A stretch of 64,000 nucleotides of DNA from Saprospirales bacterium (GCA_002698985.1 PAAY01000039.1:1-64000), one strand, 5' to 3'. Numbered from the stretch's first letter, positions 53,786 to 63,372 are shown. The notes: generated by a model not told the origin, from the letters alone. Translations and numbers: made by a program.

Positions 53786-53810
53786 GTTTGGGCGGCTTCG
53801 CCGCCCAAAC
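53786..53810 (+). terminator. Hairpin after the permease gene
   Basis: GTTTGGGCGGC (53786-53796), loop TTC and GCCGCCCAAAC (53800-53810) form a perfect 11-bp stem. It lies 58 bases past the stop and has no T tract, so it may be a terminator or a REP-like palindrome. Confidence 0.5.
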
Positions 53811-53885
53811 TCCCAATCCCAGCTGAAGTTTAAAGCTGGAATTTCTCCAAACTACTTCAGTCTTGGGTAAATGTGAAAAAAGTCA

Positions 53886-53916
53886 TTGAACCGGATGGTT
53901 CGTGGCGATAGATTTA
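53886..53916 (+). promoter_or_regulatory. Predicted promoter of the baeRF-like gene
   Basis: TTG (53886-53888) and TAGATTTA (53909-53916, one mismatch from TAnnTTTG) are 20 bases apart. The ATG follows about 29 bases later. Confidence 0.4.
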
Positions 53917-53944
53917 TTGCCAACGAAAACAAAACACAAGAGCC

Positions 53945-55030
53945 ATGACAAAAAAGGAAATTCTGCAATTGCAACAAATGAAGTCTTACCCCTCGGTAAG
54001 CATCACACTGCCAACTCACCGTACATTTCCCGACAATAAGCAAGACAAGGTTTTATTGGACGATTTGCTGCGTCAGGCAAAAAAACGGCTGTTGGATGAA
54101 TTCAAAGAGGAAGAAGTAGCCGGGCTTATCCAGCGACTGGAATCCCTGGCTGCTGAAATCGACCACCAGCACAATCTTGAAGGGCTGGCGCTTTTCGTCA
54201 ACAAGGATTTTGGAAAATATTACCGGGTACCATTCAGCGTTCCGGAACGGGTGATTCTTGACGATACCTTCCTGACCAGAGACCTGGTTTTCACCCTGAA
54301 CCGCAGCAAACCCTATTGGCTGCTCGTCTTGAGTGAAAAATCTACCCGCCTGTACCACGGCATCCGCACAGACATTTTCGAAGCCATCGGCGATGGATTC
54401 CCGATGGCTTATGACGGCCCCGGAAGCACTGAGCCGCTGCCCGGCGGATTCGGCATCGAGCCTTCGAAGCTTGAAGAGAAATACCTGATGCAGTTCTTCC
54501 GGCAGGTGGATGAGGCTTTCCACAACTACTGGAAAGACGCCCAGATACCGGTGGTGGTGGCGGGAGTGGAGCACTACCTGGCCATGTTTGAAAAAGTGAC
54601 AAGCCACGGCGATGCCATCCTGACAAGCCTCAAGGGAAACTACGATGACACTCCGGTGCATGAACTTGGCAAACTCGCCTGGGAAGTGGCACGCAGGGCT
54701 TTTGATGAAAAACGCAAGTCCTGGCTCGACAAGCTGGAAGATGCCGTCAGCGCCAACTACTATGCCTCAACCATTGGAGAAGCCTGGCGAGCCGTGAAAG
54801 ATGGCCGGGCAAGGGCTTTGCTCGTTGAGCAGGATTTCCACCAGCCTGCCCACCTGAACGACGACGGCTACCTGCTCTATGTGGAGGAAAAGGCGGATGC
54901 ACCCGGCGTTATCGACGATGCCGTGGATGACCTCATCGAACTGATGATGGCGCAGGGGGGTGAAGTGATCTTCGTGGAAAACGGGGATCTGGAAAAACAC
55001 CAGCGGGTGGCTGTGATTACCAGGTATTGA
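53945..55030 (+). CDS. Bacterial eRF1-like (baeRF family) protein, Balon-type ribosome hibernation candidate
   Basis: This is a 361-residue soluble protein. It opens with ILQLQQMKSYPSVSITLPTH. It continues with a helical-beta N-domain, a middle segment FTLNRSKPYWLLVLSEKSTRLYHG, then PVVVAGVEHYLAMFEKVTSH (a Rossmann-like strand-helix), and a final GRARALLVEQDFHQPAHL with VDDLIELMMAQGGEVIFVENG. This order matches the bacterial homologues of archaeal/eukaryotic release factor 1 (baeRF3-type), a group that includes the hibernation factor Balon. It has its own promoter and stands alone between terminators. Family assignment is from pattern memory. The role in ribosome hibernation is inferred. Confidence 0.75.
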   Translation: MTKKEILQLQQMKSYPSVSITLPTHRTFPDNKQDKVLLDDLLRQAKKRLLDEFKEEEVAGLIQRLESLAAEIDHQHNLEGLALFVNKDFGKYYRVPFSVPERVILDDTFLTRDLVFTLNRSKPYWLLVLSEKSTRLYHGIRTDIFEAIGDGFPMAYDGPGSTEPLPGGFGIEPSKLEEKYLMQFFRQVDEAFHNYWKDAQIPVVVAGVEHYLAMFEKVTSHGDAILTSLKGNYDDTPVHELGKLAWEVARRAFDEKRKSWLDKLEDAVSANYYASTIGEAWRAVKDGRARALLVEQDFHQPAHLNDDGYLLYVEEKADAPGVIDDAVDDLIELMMAQGGEVIFVENGDLEKHQRVAVITRY

Positions 55031-55173
55031 TGCAGGCTTCGCCTGGTTGAATTGTTGAAGTGTTGAAATTGTTGAATTGTTGAGGGGAAGGTACTGCCTG
55101 AGTAGAAATGCCCCGGCTGATTTGCAGAGCAGTTTCTGAGATTAGTAAATTCAACCAGGTTAGCCATATGGCA

Positions 55174-55212
55174 AAAACCCGGAAGGCATTTTAGTCAGGC
55201 CTTCCGGGTTTT
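55174..55212 (-). terminator. Bidirectional rho-independent terminator
   Basis: AAAACCCGGAAGGC (55174-55187) and GCCTTCCGGGTTTT (55199-55212) form a 14-bp stem with T tracts in both directions. It closes the minus-strand gene at 55218 and may also end the baeRF-like transcript. Confidence 0.9.
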
Positions 55213-55217
55213 CATTT

Positions 55218-55691
55218 TCAATCAAAAAGCTCCTGGTAGTCGGAATCTTTGGTTTTACCGGATTGGCCGGCGGGAGGCAGTTCAACGAAACCTCCATCCT
55301 CGTCAAAAATCTGGCTGTCGAGTTCTTCGAAATCCACCAGGTCACCCTGGGTCTGCCGGATGTGTTCCTGCTGGAGGTCATCCACTTTTTTTACGAAGAG
55401 AGCTTTCAGAAACAAGTAGGGAAATACCACCATGTAGCCAACCACTGTCAGCAAAATGGCCAGAATTCCCATCAGCGGATTGCTCTTAAGGGTGCTGAGC
55501 AGCCATTTGCCATAATTGATGACCACAGACTTGCGAATGATGAACGCAGCGATCAAAAGAACCGGAGCCACCCAGGTGAGAATGATGAAGATGCCCCGCA
55601 TGAGGTAAAACAAGGCAATGAAAAAGCCCACCATGACCAGGAGCCCCATGATGGAATTGATGCGAAAAGCGGCAGTATTTCGGTAAGGCAT
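55218..55691 (-). CDS. Small integral membrane protein, function unknown
   Basis: This is a 157-residue protein with about three hydrophobic helices (15-32, 36-52, 73-97). It ends in a soluble, acidic tail of about 60 residues (DLVDFEELDSQIFDEDGGF, then LPPAGQSGKTKDSDYQELFD). No family is recognised. The start ATG at 55691 fits MPYRNTAAFRINSIMGLLVM. It is preceded by a GTTGAGAGG-type repeat and followed by a strong terminator, so it is its own transcription unit. Confidence 0.7.
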   Translation of the reverse strand: MPYRNTAAFRINSIMGLLVMVGFFIALFYLMRGIFIILTWVAPVLLIAAFIIRKSVVINYGKWLLSTLKSNPLMGILAILLTVVGYMVVFPYLFLKALFVKKVDDLQQEHIRQTQGDLVDFEELDSQIFDEDGGFVELPPAGQSGKTKDSDYQELFD

Positions 55692-55805
55692 TTTGACTAA
55701 AAGTTTATTTGGTTGAGAGGAGTTGAGAGAGGTTTAGAGAGGTTGTCTCAACAATACTATCAACTTGCGAATGATCGCAAGGTTTTGATATTCAGCTCAT
55801 CTTTC

Positions 55806-56453
55806 CTAAAAAGCTGACGAATCCCCGGAAAAGTTCGATTTTATGATCTCGAGGAACTCACTTAGTATCATGGCCGTGGCACCCCAAAGCACCTCGCCCT
55901 CCAAATCGAAATAGGGAACGTTCTTCAAGCTCAGGCCCTCTCCCACCCTGATGTCAGTGATCTTCCGGGCGGTGGGGTCCAGGAAATGCCGGATTGGCTT
56001 TTCAAATACTTTGCTCACTTCTGATTCCTGCAGGCGGTAGGCAGGTTGCCGGTCCAGCACTCCCACATACGGATGCACCACGAAATTGCTCACGGGGATG
56101 TACAGATCCGTAAGCGGACCCAACACATTGATCTCTCTCCTGGCAATGCCGACCTCTTCTTCCGTTTCCCGAAGGGCGGTCTGAATGAGGGTACCGTCTT
56201 CGGGCTCAAATTTACCCCCCGGAAAGCCGATCTGCCCACTGTGCCGGTCTCCGTGGACGGTCTTGCGCTTGATGAGCAGCAGGTTCCAGTTTTCTTCCTT
56301 CGGAAAAAGGGTCAGCATCACCGCTGCCACACGGGCTTCCGGTGGCGCCTCCACATACCTGCTGCGGGTGATATGGGCCATGCGCAACTGTGCCTCCCGA
56401 CCGGGGAGCTCGTTCATCAGCATGGCCATTCGCAATTTTTTGGGAAATTCCAT
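55806..56453 (-). CDS. Nudix hydrolase, CoA pyrophosphatase type
   Basis: The 215-residue protein is called from the ATG at 56453. The frame is open to 56666, but that part crosses the composite repeat and is rejected. RVAAVMLTLFPKEENWNLLL leads into GGKFEPEDGTLIQTALRETEEEVGI, whose Nudix box G-x5-E-x7-R-E-x2-E-E-x-G supplies the metal-binding glutamates. The preceding KRKTVHGDRHSGQIGFPGG block is the extension typical of the CoA diphosphatase (NudL / YeaB) subgroup. It would split CoA or its oxidised forms into phosphopantetheine and 3',5'-ADP. It is cytoplasmic. Confidence 0.88.
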   Translation of the reverse strand: MEFPKKLRMAMLMNELPGREAQLRMAHITRSRYVEAPPEARVAAVMLTLFPKEENWNLLLIKRKTVHGDRHSGQIGFPGGKFEPEDGTLIQTALRETEEEVGIARREINVLGPLTDLYIPVSNFVVHPYVGVLDRQPAYRLQESEVSKVFEKPIRHFLDPTARKITDIRVGEGLSLKNVPYFDLEGEVLWGATAMILSEFLEIIKSNFSGDSSAF

Positions 56454-56775
56454 CGCTTTTTGTTGAGGATTTGAGGAACGGAGTCCCCCGTGCCGATATC
56501 CCGAATCCCGAAATCCTTCGGGATCGGGATCGGCATCGGGGCAAAAAGTGTTAACCTCATCGAAAGATGTTGTTCTTTCTGAACAAAGGTCGGACGGAGT
56601 CCGACGAGATGGGGTCCCGGACAGAGTCCGTAACCAGCGTGGGCGACAAAGCTCAACCCCTCTCAACTTCTCTAAACCTCTCTAAACCCCTCTAAACGAA
56701 TGAGGACACTTTTTGCCCCGATGGCTATCGGGGCGCTCAGTTCTTCGATTCTTCGATTCTTCAATCCTCACCACA
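56454..56775. other. Gene-free region, mostly composite repeat
   Basis: The 322 bases between the Nudix and aspS genes contain the inverted composite element (56481-56704). Directly after it comes another ACTTTTTGCCCCGAT with its ATCGGGGC partner (56706-56734). The middle also has GTCGGACGGAGTCCGAC-type palindromic words. No gene is seen. Confidence 0.7.
56481..56704 (-). repeat. Composite intergenic element, copy 2 (inverted)
   Basis: Segment B (56481-56549) is the exact reverse complement of 46766-46834. Segment A (56641-56704) is the near-identical reverse complement of 46620-46683. The spacer between them (91 bases) is unrelated to that of copy 1. The two copies are about 9.6 kb apart in opposite orientation. 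Confidence 0.85.
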
Positions 56776-58539
56776 TCACTTATCAACCAATTTCAAACCC
56801 AACTCCTCCAATTGTGCGGGATCTATCTCAGAGGGTGCATCGATCATCACATCGCGGCCCATGTTGTTTTTCGGGAAGGCGATGAAATCACGGATGCTGG
56901 TTTGGCCTTTCATCACGGCGCAGAGGCGGTCGAAACCGAAGGCGATGCCACCGTGGGGTGGTGCCCCGTATTCAAAAGCCCCCATGAGGAAGCCGAACTG
57001 TTTTTCAGCCTCCTCCTCGGTGAAGCCGAGGAGCTTGAAGTTTTTCTCTTGCAGCTTGCGGTCGTGGATACGGATGGAGCCACCGCCGATCTCCGCACCG
57101 TTGATGACAAGGTCGTATGCATTGGCCCGCAGGCTTTTCAGCGTCTCAAAATCATCGCTGAGCATTTTTTCTTCATCCTCCGGCTTTGGAGAAGTGAAGG
57201 GGTGGTGCATGGCGAAAAAGCGGCCGGCCTCCTCGTCCCATTCCAGCAAAGGAAAATCAACCACCCACAGCGGTTTGTAATCTCCGGGCTTCATCAGCCC
57301 CATTCTGCGGCCCATTTCCAGGCGCAGTTCACCCAGTTGCTTGCGGGTCTTTTCGGCTTCGCCGGAGAGGATTAACAACATATCTCCGGCCTCGGCACCG
57401 AATGCTTCGGCCCACTGTTTAAGGTCGTCGTCGCTGTAGAATTTTCCGACGGAAGACTTAAAGGTGCCGTCGGCGTTCACCTTGACATACACCAGTCCTT
57501 TGGCACCAATTTGCGGGCGCTGCACCCATTCCGTCAGCTCTTTGATGGCCTTGTTGGAATATTCCTCAGCCTGGCCTTTGGCGCAAATTCCGACGATGAG
57601 TTCGGCGTTGTCGAACACGCCGAAGCCCTTGCCCTTTGCCAGGTCGTTCAGTTCCACGAACTCCATCCCGAAGCGGAGGTCGGGTTTGTCGGAGCCGTAT
57701 TTGGTGATGGCCTCGTCGTAATTCATCCGTGGAAAATCCGGAAGCTCCACACCCAGCGCCTCCCGGAAAAGGTGTTTGGTGAGACCTTCAAAAGTCTGGA
57801 GCACTTCTTCCCTCGTCACAAAGGACATTTCGCAATCTATCTGGGTGAACTCCGGCTGGCGGTCGGCCCGCAGGTCCTCATCCCGGAAACATTTCACAAT
57901 CTGGAAGTACTTGTCCATACCCGCCACCATCAGGATCTGTTTGAAAGTCTGGGGCGACTGCGGCAGGGCGTAAAACTGACCGGGGTTCATGCGGCTGGGC
58001 ACTACGAAGTCGCGTGCACCTTCCGGGGTGCTTTTGATGAGGTTGGGGGTCTCTATTTCCACGAATCCCTCATCGGCCAGGTATTTCCTCGTCTCGATGG
58101 CCAGCTTGCTGCGGAACACCAGGTTTTCCCGGACGATGGGCCGGCGGATGTCCAGGTAGCGGTACTTCATTCGCAGGTCGTCGCCCCCGTCAGTTTCATC
58201 TTCGATGGTGAACGGAGGCACTTTGGAAGCGTTCAGCACGGCCAGTTCCTTCACCTCTATCTCAATATCTCCGGTGGCTCTGTTGGGGTTCTTGCTGCTG
58301 CGCTCGCGCACCACACCCGTGGCGCTGATCACGAACTCCCGGCCCAGTTTCCGGGCACGTTCGCAGAGTGCTGCATCCTCCTCGCTATTGAAAACCAGCT
58401 GGGTAATGCCGTAGCGGTCGCGCAGGTCGATGAAGGTCATGCCTCCAAAATCCCGGTTGCTCTGCACCCAGCCCGACAGTTTTACTTCTTTGCCGACATC
58501 GGCTATCCTCAGTTCTCCGCAGTTGTGTGTACGGTACAT
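56776..58539 (-). CDS. aspS: Aspartyl-tRNA synthetase
   Basis: AspS charges tRNA-Asp. The 587-residue class IIb enzyme has the N-terminal OB-fold ([36 protein letters not shown]) and motif 1 ([28 protein letters not shown]). Motif 2 is [23 protein letters not shown], then the bacterial GAD insertion (about 285-410). Motif 3 is [15 protein letters not shown]. The length and GAD domain are those of bacterial AspRS. The start ATG at 58539 gives [20 protein letters not shown] box lies on the minus strand at 58644-58637. Confidence 0.96.
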   Translation of the reverse strand: MYRTHNCGELRIADVGKEVKLSGWVQSNRDFGGMTFIDLRDRYGITQLVFNSEEDAALCERARKLGREFVISATGVVRERSSKNPNRATGDIEIEVKELAVLNASKVPPFTIEDETDGGDDLRMKYRYLDIRRPIVRENLVFRSKLAIETRKYLADEGFVEIETPNLIKSTPEGARDFVVPSRMNPGQFYALPQSPQTFKQILMVAGMDKYFQIVKCFRDEDLRADRQPEFTQIDCEMSFVTREEVLQTFEGLTKHLFREALGVELPDFPRMNYDEAITKYGSDKPDLRFGMEFVELNDLAKGKGFGVFDNAELIVGICAKGQAEEYSNKAIKELTEWVQRPQIGAKGLVYVKVNADGTFKSSVGKFYSDDDLKQWAEAFGAEAGDMLLILSGEAEKTRKQLGELRLEMGRRMGLMKPGDYKPLWVVDFPLLEWDEEAGRFFAMHHPFTSPKPEDEEKMLSDDFETLKSLRANAYDLVINGAEIGGGSIRIHDRKLQEKNFKLLGFTEEEAEKQFGFLMGAFEYGAPPHGGIAFGFDRLCAVMKGQTSIRDFIAFPKNNMGRDVMIDAPSEIDPAQLEELGLKLVDK

Positions 58540-58908
58540 GAATGGTTGATTTTTCAGGTCAACCCGAACCCGGCAAGGATTCCGGTTGATGGTGATACAA
58601 GTGAAGTGTAGGAGGCCAAGACCTCAAAAAGGCTGGCAAAAATAGCGGGTTCTGAGGCAATTGTGTTTTGCCAACAACAATTTGACACGCTTTTTGAACT
58701 GTGAGGGGCAGAAACATGAACTAGCCAAATGTTAAATGTGTCTTTTTTCCATGTTTTAACCCGCCCACGGGTAGAAAAGCCAAAATGAAGTTTATTTTTG
58801 CTTTGCCCGTCGCTTCGCAATAGCTCCCCGTTGCGAATGTTCCCTTCAAGGGTTTTAAGAATCTGACAAGTTGCGGATAACATCTATTGAGGAAAAGCTT
58901 AGGAGATC
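58540..58908. other. Divergent intergenic region aspS / M23 peptidase
   Basis: No gene is seen in these 369 bases. TATTTTTG boxes occur on the minus strand (58644-58637, towards aspS) and on the plus strand (58793-58800, towards the peptidase), but neither has a convincing -33 partner. The peptidase has an AGGAG four bases before its ATG, a Shine-Dalgarno-like site that is rare in this window. Confidence 0.5.
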
Positions 58909-60645
58909 ATGAAAAGAGCGTTGTCACTTTTACTTCTTCCCTTGTTGCTGTTGGCTTTCAACAACTCGGAAACCCCTGCGCTCAAAAAGTACCCTAAAAA
59001 ATACTTCCGCTCTCCCGTCAACCACTCCATGCTCTTGTCGGGCACCTTCGGAGAATTGCGGCCCAACCACTTCCACGCCGGCATTGACATCAAATCGGCC
59101 AAAGGCGTGCCCGGTGACGACCTCTTTGCAGCCGCCGACGGTTTCATTTCAAGAATAAAAGTGGACAGCCGCGGCTACGGCAACTCCCTTTACATCGACC
59201 ATCCCAACGGCTACACGACCCTTTATGCCCACCTCGATCATTTTTCCGAAGAAATAGCAGCCTACGTCAAGGCCAAACAATACGAACAGCAATCTTTTGA
59301 GGTTGACCTCGACCTGACTCCCGACATTTTCCCGGTGCGCCAGGGCCAGCGCATTGGAGCCATGGGCAACAGCGGTTCGTCCAACGGTGCACACCTGCAC
59401 TTCGAAATCAGAGACACCCGCACCCAGGATCCCATCAATCCGCTGCTTTTCGGATTTCCGGTAGTTGACAATGTTTCCCCGCGGATGCACTCCGTAAAAG
59501 TTTACCAACTGGACCAGCACCTCCACGCCAAAGGTGCCAGGGCCTACTCTGTGTACCAGTCCAACGGCAATTACCGCATCAAAGGCGACACCATCTACAC
59601 TGATGGCGACCGGGCCGGATTCGGACTCAAGGTTTACGACCATTTCGACCGGGTGAGCAACTGGAACGGCATCTACTCGCTCAGCATGCTCAAAAACGAC
59701 AGCCTGATCTACGCTTTCGATCTGGAAACTTTTTCCTTTGACGAGACCCGCTACCTGAATGCCCATTGCGACTACGAGGAGCGAGTGACCAAAAACAGCT
59801 ATTACAACCGCTGCTTCACCCTGCCGGGCAACCAGCTTTCCATTTACAGAAAAAACAAAAACTATGGTGTGGTGGAGGTGCCCGAGCGGCGCCCCGCCAA
59901 AATCACCATGATCGCTTCTGATGTTGCCGGTAACGAGGCCAGGCTGGAATTCTGGGTGCAGCGCAAACAGGCATACAGCGCCGTGGCCGTCTCCAACGAA
60001 CTGTACAACTACATCCTGCCTTACGACGAAGGCAACATGATACGCACCGAGGGCCTGTACCTGCACATGCCGGCCGGCACCCTGTACGAAGACCTCTACC
60101 TGCGCTACGACGTTTCACCGGAGCGCTCGGACGGGTATTACTCCGACGTGCACCACCTCCACGAGTCCACCACGCCTGTGCACCAGTTTTTTGACCTCGG
60201 CCTGCGGCCAACGAAGCCCATCCCTGCCGAACTGAAATCAAAGGTCTTTGTGGCCTACTGCAACGGCAACTCCGTGGTCAACTGCGGGGGCACCTGGCAG
60301 GATGGCCTGCTCATGACCAAAGTGCGCCAGTTTGGCAATTACTGCATCATGGCCGACACCAAAGCGCCCACCATTACGCCGCTGAGCTTCCGGTACAACA
60401 TGAAAGGACGCAGTAAGATGAGCTTCCGGATCAAAGACGAAACTGCCACCGCTGCCAATGTTGACGACCTGAGCTACGATGCCTGGGTGGACGACCAGTG
60501 GATTCTCATGGAGTACGATAAAAAATCTGCCAGCATCACCCACGAGTTTGATGAGCACATCGGCCCGGGTGAACACAGCCTGAAAATCGTGGTCAGGGAT
60601 GCCGTAGGCAACGAGAAGGTGTACGAGTCCAAATTTGTCAGGTAA
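58909..60645 (+). CDS. Secreted M23 (LytM-type) peptidase
   Basis: The 578-residue protein has a signal peptide (about 1-18, KRALSLLLLPLLLLAF). The M23 domain (about 45-185) has zinc ligands HFHAGID (His56, Asp60) and HLHFE (His162), separated by YGNSLYIDHPNGYTTLYAHLDHF and GAMGNSGSSNGA. All four active-site positions are present, so it is probably an active endopeptidase on peptidoglycan bridges. The 190-578 part is a long beta-rich region without recognised domain. ATG 58909 is preceded by AGGAG. ftcD follows after 69 bases. Confidence 0.9.
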   Translation: MKRALSLLLLPLLLLAFNNSETPALKKYPKKYFRSPVNHSMLLSGTFGELRPNHFHAGIDIKSAKGVPGDDLFAAADGFISRIKVDSRGYGNSLYIDHPNGYTTLYAHLDHFSEEIAAYVKAKQYEQQSFEVDLDLTPDIFPVRQGQRIGAMGNSGSSNGAHLHFEIRDTRTQDPINPLLFGFPVVDNVSPRMHSVKVYQLDQHLHAKGARAYSVYQSNGNYRIKGDTIYTDGDRAGFGLKVYDHFDRVSNWNGIYSLSMLKNDSLIYAFDLETFSFDETRYLNAHCDYEERVTKNSYYNRCFTLPGNQLSIYRKNKNYGVVEVPERRPAKITMIASDVAGNEARLEFWVQRKQAYSAVAVSNELYNYILPYDEGNMIRTEGLYLHMPAGTLYEDLYLRYDVSPERSDGYYSDVHHLHESTTPVHQFFDLGLRPTKPIPAELKSKVFVAYCNGNSVVNCGGTWQDGLLMTKVRQFGNYCIMADTKAPTITPLSFRYNMKGRSKMSFRIKDETATAANVDDLSYDAWVDDQWILMEYDKKSASITHEFDEHIGPGEHSLKIVVRDAVGNEKVYESKFVR

Positions 60646-60714
60646 AGGTTTTGGAAATATTCCGCAAGTTTGCAGCCGTTTGTAAACTCGAGCTCACCAA
60701 ATAACCTGACATCC

Positions 60715-62406
60715 ATGCACCAGCAACAACTCATCGAGTGCGTGCCCAATTTCTCCGAAGGGCGTGACCTTTCCATCATCAAACAGATCACCGATGCCAT
60801 TGAAACCGTCGAGGGCGTGAAGCTGCTCGACGTGGACCCCGGCAAAGCCACCAACCGAACCGTGGTGACCTTTGTTGGCGAACCCGGACCGGTGGTAGAA
60901 GCTGCTTTCCGTGCCATTAAAAAAGCTTCGGAACTGATAGACATGAGCAAACACCAGGGCGAACACCCCCGCATGGGTGCCACCGATGTTTGCCCATTGG
61001 TACCGGTCTCAGGCATCAGCATGGAAGAATGCGCTGAATGGGCCAGGAAGTTGGGAGCCAGAGTTGGCGAAGAACTGGGCATCCCCGTTTACCTGTACGA
61101 AGCGGCCGCCAGCAAGCCGGAATGGAAAAACCTGGCCACCGTGCGCGCAGGTGAATACGAAGCCCTGCCCGAAAAACTGGTCAAGCCCGAATGGAAACCG
61201 GATTTCGGCCCCGCAAAGTTCAACGCAAAGGCAGGAGCTACGGCCATCGGCGCCCGGGATTTCCTGGTGGCTTACAACGTAAACCTCAACACCACCAGCG
61301 TTCGCCGCGCCAACTCCGTGGCCTTTGATGTGCGTGAGAAAGGAAGGGTGAAACGCCTCGGCAACCCCATCACAGGTGAGATCGTGAAAGACGCAAACGG
61401 AGAGCCGGTAAGAGAACCCGGCGCCTGCAAAGGTGTGAAAGCCATCGGCTGGTACATTCCGGAATACGGCCTGGCTCAGGTGTCCATGAACATCACCAAC
61501 ATCAGTGTGACGCCCGTTCACGAGGCCTTCGAGGCCTGCTGCCGGAGCGCTGAAAGCCGGGGCATGCGGGTGACCGGCTCAGAAGTGGTGGGGCTGGTGC
61601 CGCTGAAAGTGCTGCTCGATGCCGGCAGGTATTTTCTGAAGAAACAAAACTGGAGCACCGGCGCCTCAGAAGAAGAGCTCATCCACATTGCGGTGAAGAG
61701 TATGGGTCTGGATGAATTAGGCCCCTTTGACCCGAAGAAAAAGATCATTGAATACCAGCTGCGTGATGAATCCAGCCAACCCCTCGTTGGAATGACGCTG
61801 CGTGCCTTTGCCAATGAAACTGCCAAAAACAGCCCGACTCCCGGCGGCGGCTCCATCGCCGCATACGTGGGAGCTTTGGGCGCTTCGCTGGGCACCATGG
61901 TGGCCAACCTCAGTGCCGGCAAGCGTGGCTGGGACGACCGCATCGAAGAGTTCTCGGCATGGGCTGAAAAAGGCCAGCAGCTCAAAGATGCCCTCCTCAA
62001 CCTCGTTGACGAAGACACCCAGGCTTTCAACCGCATCATGGAGGCTTTCCGTTTGCCGAAGGAAACAGCCGAAGAAAAAGCTGCGCGCACGCAAGCTATC
62101 CAAGCTGCCACCCAATACGCCACCGAGGTGCCCCTGCGAACCATGGAACTGACCGTTGAGGTTTTTGAACTGGCAGAGGCAATGGTGGAACAGGGCAATC
62201 CCAATTCAGTGACGGACGGCGCTGTGGGTGCTTTGTGTGCCCATGCAGCCCTGCACGGCGCCTGGATGAACGTGCGAATCAACGCCACCAGCCTGAAGGA
62301 TGAAAAAGTGAAAAATGAACTGCTGGGCAAAGCCGAAGCGATTGGCCGGAAGGCCGATGAGCACCTTGCGAGGATCAAAGCCAAAACCGACCAAAGGTTG
62401 GGATGA
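60715..62406 (+). CDS. ftcD: Bifunctional glutamate formimidoyltransferase / formimidoyl-THF cyclodeaminase
   Basis: This 563-residue fusion acts in histidine breakdown: it moves the formimino group from formiminoglutamate to THF and then releases ammonia to give methenyl-THF. The transferase part (1-300) has IECVPNFSEGRDLSIIKQI, KATNRTVVTFVGEP, HQGEHPRMGATDVCPLVP and GARDFLVAYNVNLNTT. The cyclodeaminase part (about 365-563) has FANETAKNSPTPGGGSIAAYVGALGASLG and SVTDGAVGALCAHAALHGAWMNV. The ATG at 60715 is preferred over 60670 because it directly starts the conserved sequence. hut genes are not in the window. It is convergent with the Ppx gene. Confidence 0.94.
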   Translation: MHQQQLIECVPNFSEGRDLSIIKQITDAIETVEGVKLLDVDPGKATNRTVVTFVGEPGPVVEAAFRAIKKASELIDMSKHQGEHPRMGATDVCPLVPVSGISMEECAEWARKLGARVGEELGIPVYLYEAAASKPEWKNLATVRAGEYEALPEKLVKPEWKPDFGPAKFNAKAGATAIGARDFLVAYNVNLNTTSVRRANSVAFDVREKGRVKRLGNPITGEIVKDANGEPVREPGACKGVKAIGWYIPEYGLAQVSMNITNISVTPVHEAFEACCRSAESRGMRVTGSEVVGLVPLKVLLDAGRYFLKKQNWSTGASEEELIHIAVKSMGLDELGPFDPKKKIIEYQLRDESSQPLVGMTLRAFANETAKNSPTPGGGSIAAYVGALGASLGTMVANLSAGKRGWDDRIEEFSAWAEKGQQLKDALLNLVDEDTQAFNRIMEAFRLPKETAEEKAARTQAIQAATQYATEVPLRTMELTVEVFELAEAMVEQGNPNSVTDGAVGALCAHAALHGAWMNVRINATSLKDEKVKNELLGKAEAIGRKADEHLARIKAKTDQRLG

Positions 62407-62415
62407 GTTGGTGGT

Positions 62416-63330
62416 TCACTTGCCCAGGGCTGCATTGATCTCCTCCTTCAGCATGCCTTCTTTCATGGCAAAGACCGAAGTGATGATCTGACGCACATTG
62501 GCGAGCTTGGCGGTGTAGTCGACCAGCTTGAGGGCTACCGAAATGAGTTTTACCCTTTCCTTAGGCAAACCTTCCATGCGGAGACGCTCCGCTTCCGTTG
62601 CAGGCCATACTTTCCGACACAAACTCCTGAATGCTTCGATGTCAACGATGCCGTAGAGCGGGCTGGGTTTGTCGAGCCGTAGCATGCTCTCCACCACTTC
62701 AAAGGTTCCTGAAGCTCCGATGAGCAATGGCGTTTGGTGTATTTTCAACTGCTCGGCCAGTGGCTGCAATACCGATTCCAGATGCATCTCGATGGCAATA
62801 ATGTCGCCCTGGCTGATGGGATCGTTCCGTTGAAAATCGCTGTACAGCACCTGTACGCCAATGGGGAAACTCTGCGCCCAATACACCTTTTCAGCATCGG
62901 CAATGATGAACTCCACGCTGCCGCCCCCCACATCCATGATGAGGGCCTTTCCGGCAAATGGGGGCACCGCCTGCATCACGCCGAGGTGGATGAGCCGGGC
63001 CTCTTCATCACCGCTGATGATCTCGATATTGATGCCCGTTTCCTCCCTGACTTTGTCAATGAAGCTTTGGCTGTTGCCGGCACGGCGAAGCGCCTCAGTA
63101 CCGAATGCCCGCCATTTGTCCACAGCCATTTCCTCCATTTTTCTGCGGAAATTCTTGAGGGTTTCGATGCCCCGCTTTTGGGGTTGTTCACCAAGTTGTG
63201 TCACTCCTTCCTCTCCGATGAGCACATAACTGCGCTCCCGGAAGACGGTCTCATAGGAGCCGTCCGGTTTTACTTCCGCAATGAGCAGGTGAAAAGTGTT
63301 GGTGCCGCAATCGATGATTCCCAGGCGCAT
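62416..63330 (-). CDS. Ppx/GppA family phosphatase
   Basis: This 304-residue protein has the ASKHA fold: LGIIDCGTNTFHLLIAEV (phosphate 1), GTEALRRAGNSQSFIDKV, the EIISGDEEARLIHLGVM motif and IMDVGGGSVEFIIAD (phosphate 2). It is the short form of about 300 residues without the C-terminal HD-like domain, like many exopolyphosphatase / pppGpp phosphohydrolase homologues in Bacteroidota. The activity (polyphosphate or pppGpp) cannot be decided. A lipoprotein gene lies 42 bases upstream on the same strand, and ftcD is convergent nine bases away. Confidence 0.9.
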   Translation of the reverse strand: MRLGIIDCGTNTFHLLIAEVKPDGSYETVFRERSYVLIGEEGVTQLGEQPQKRGIETLKNFRRKMEEMAVDKWRAFGTEALRRAGNSQSFIDKVREETGINIEIISGDEEARLIHLGVMQAVPPFAGKALIMDVGGGSVEFIIADAEKVYWAQSFPIGVQVLYSDFQRNDPISQGDIIAIEMHLESVLQPLAEQLKIHQTPLLIGASGTFEVVESMLRLDKPSPLYGIVDIEAFRSLCRKVWPATEAERLRMEGLPKERVKLISVALKLVDYTAKLANVRQIITSVFAMKEGMLKEEINAALGK

Positions 63331-63372
63331 GAGGACTGTGTTTTCTTCGAGTTCGAGGTGTGCTGTACGGGT

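Noticed and set aside
56454-56666. Upstream extension of the Nudix gene
   Set aside because: It translates the composite repeat element; the family start is at 56453.
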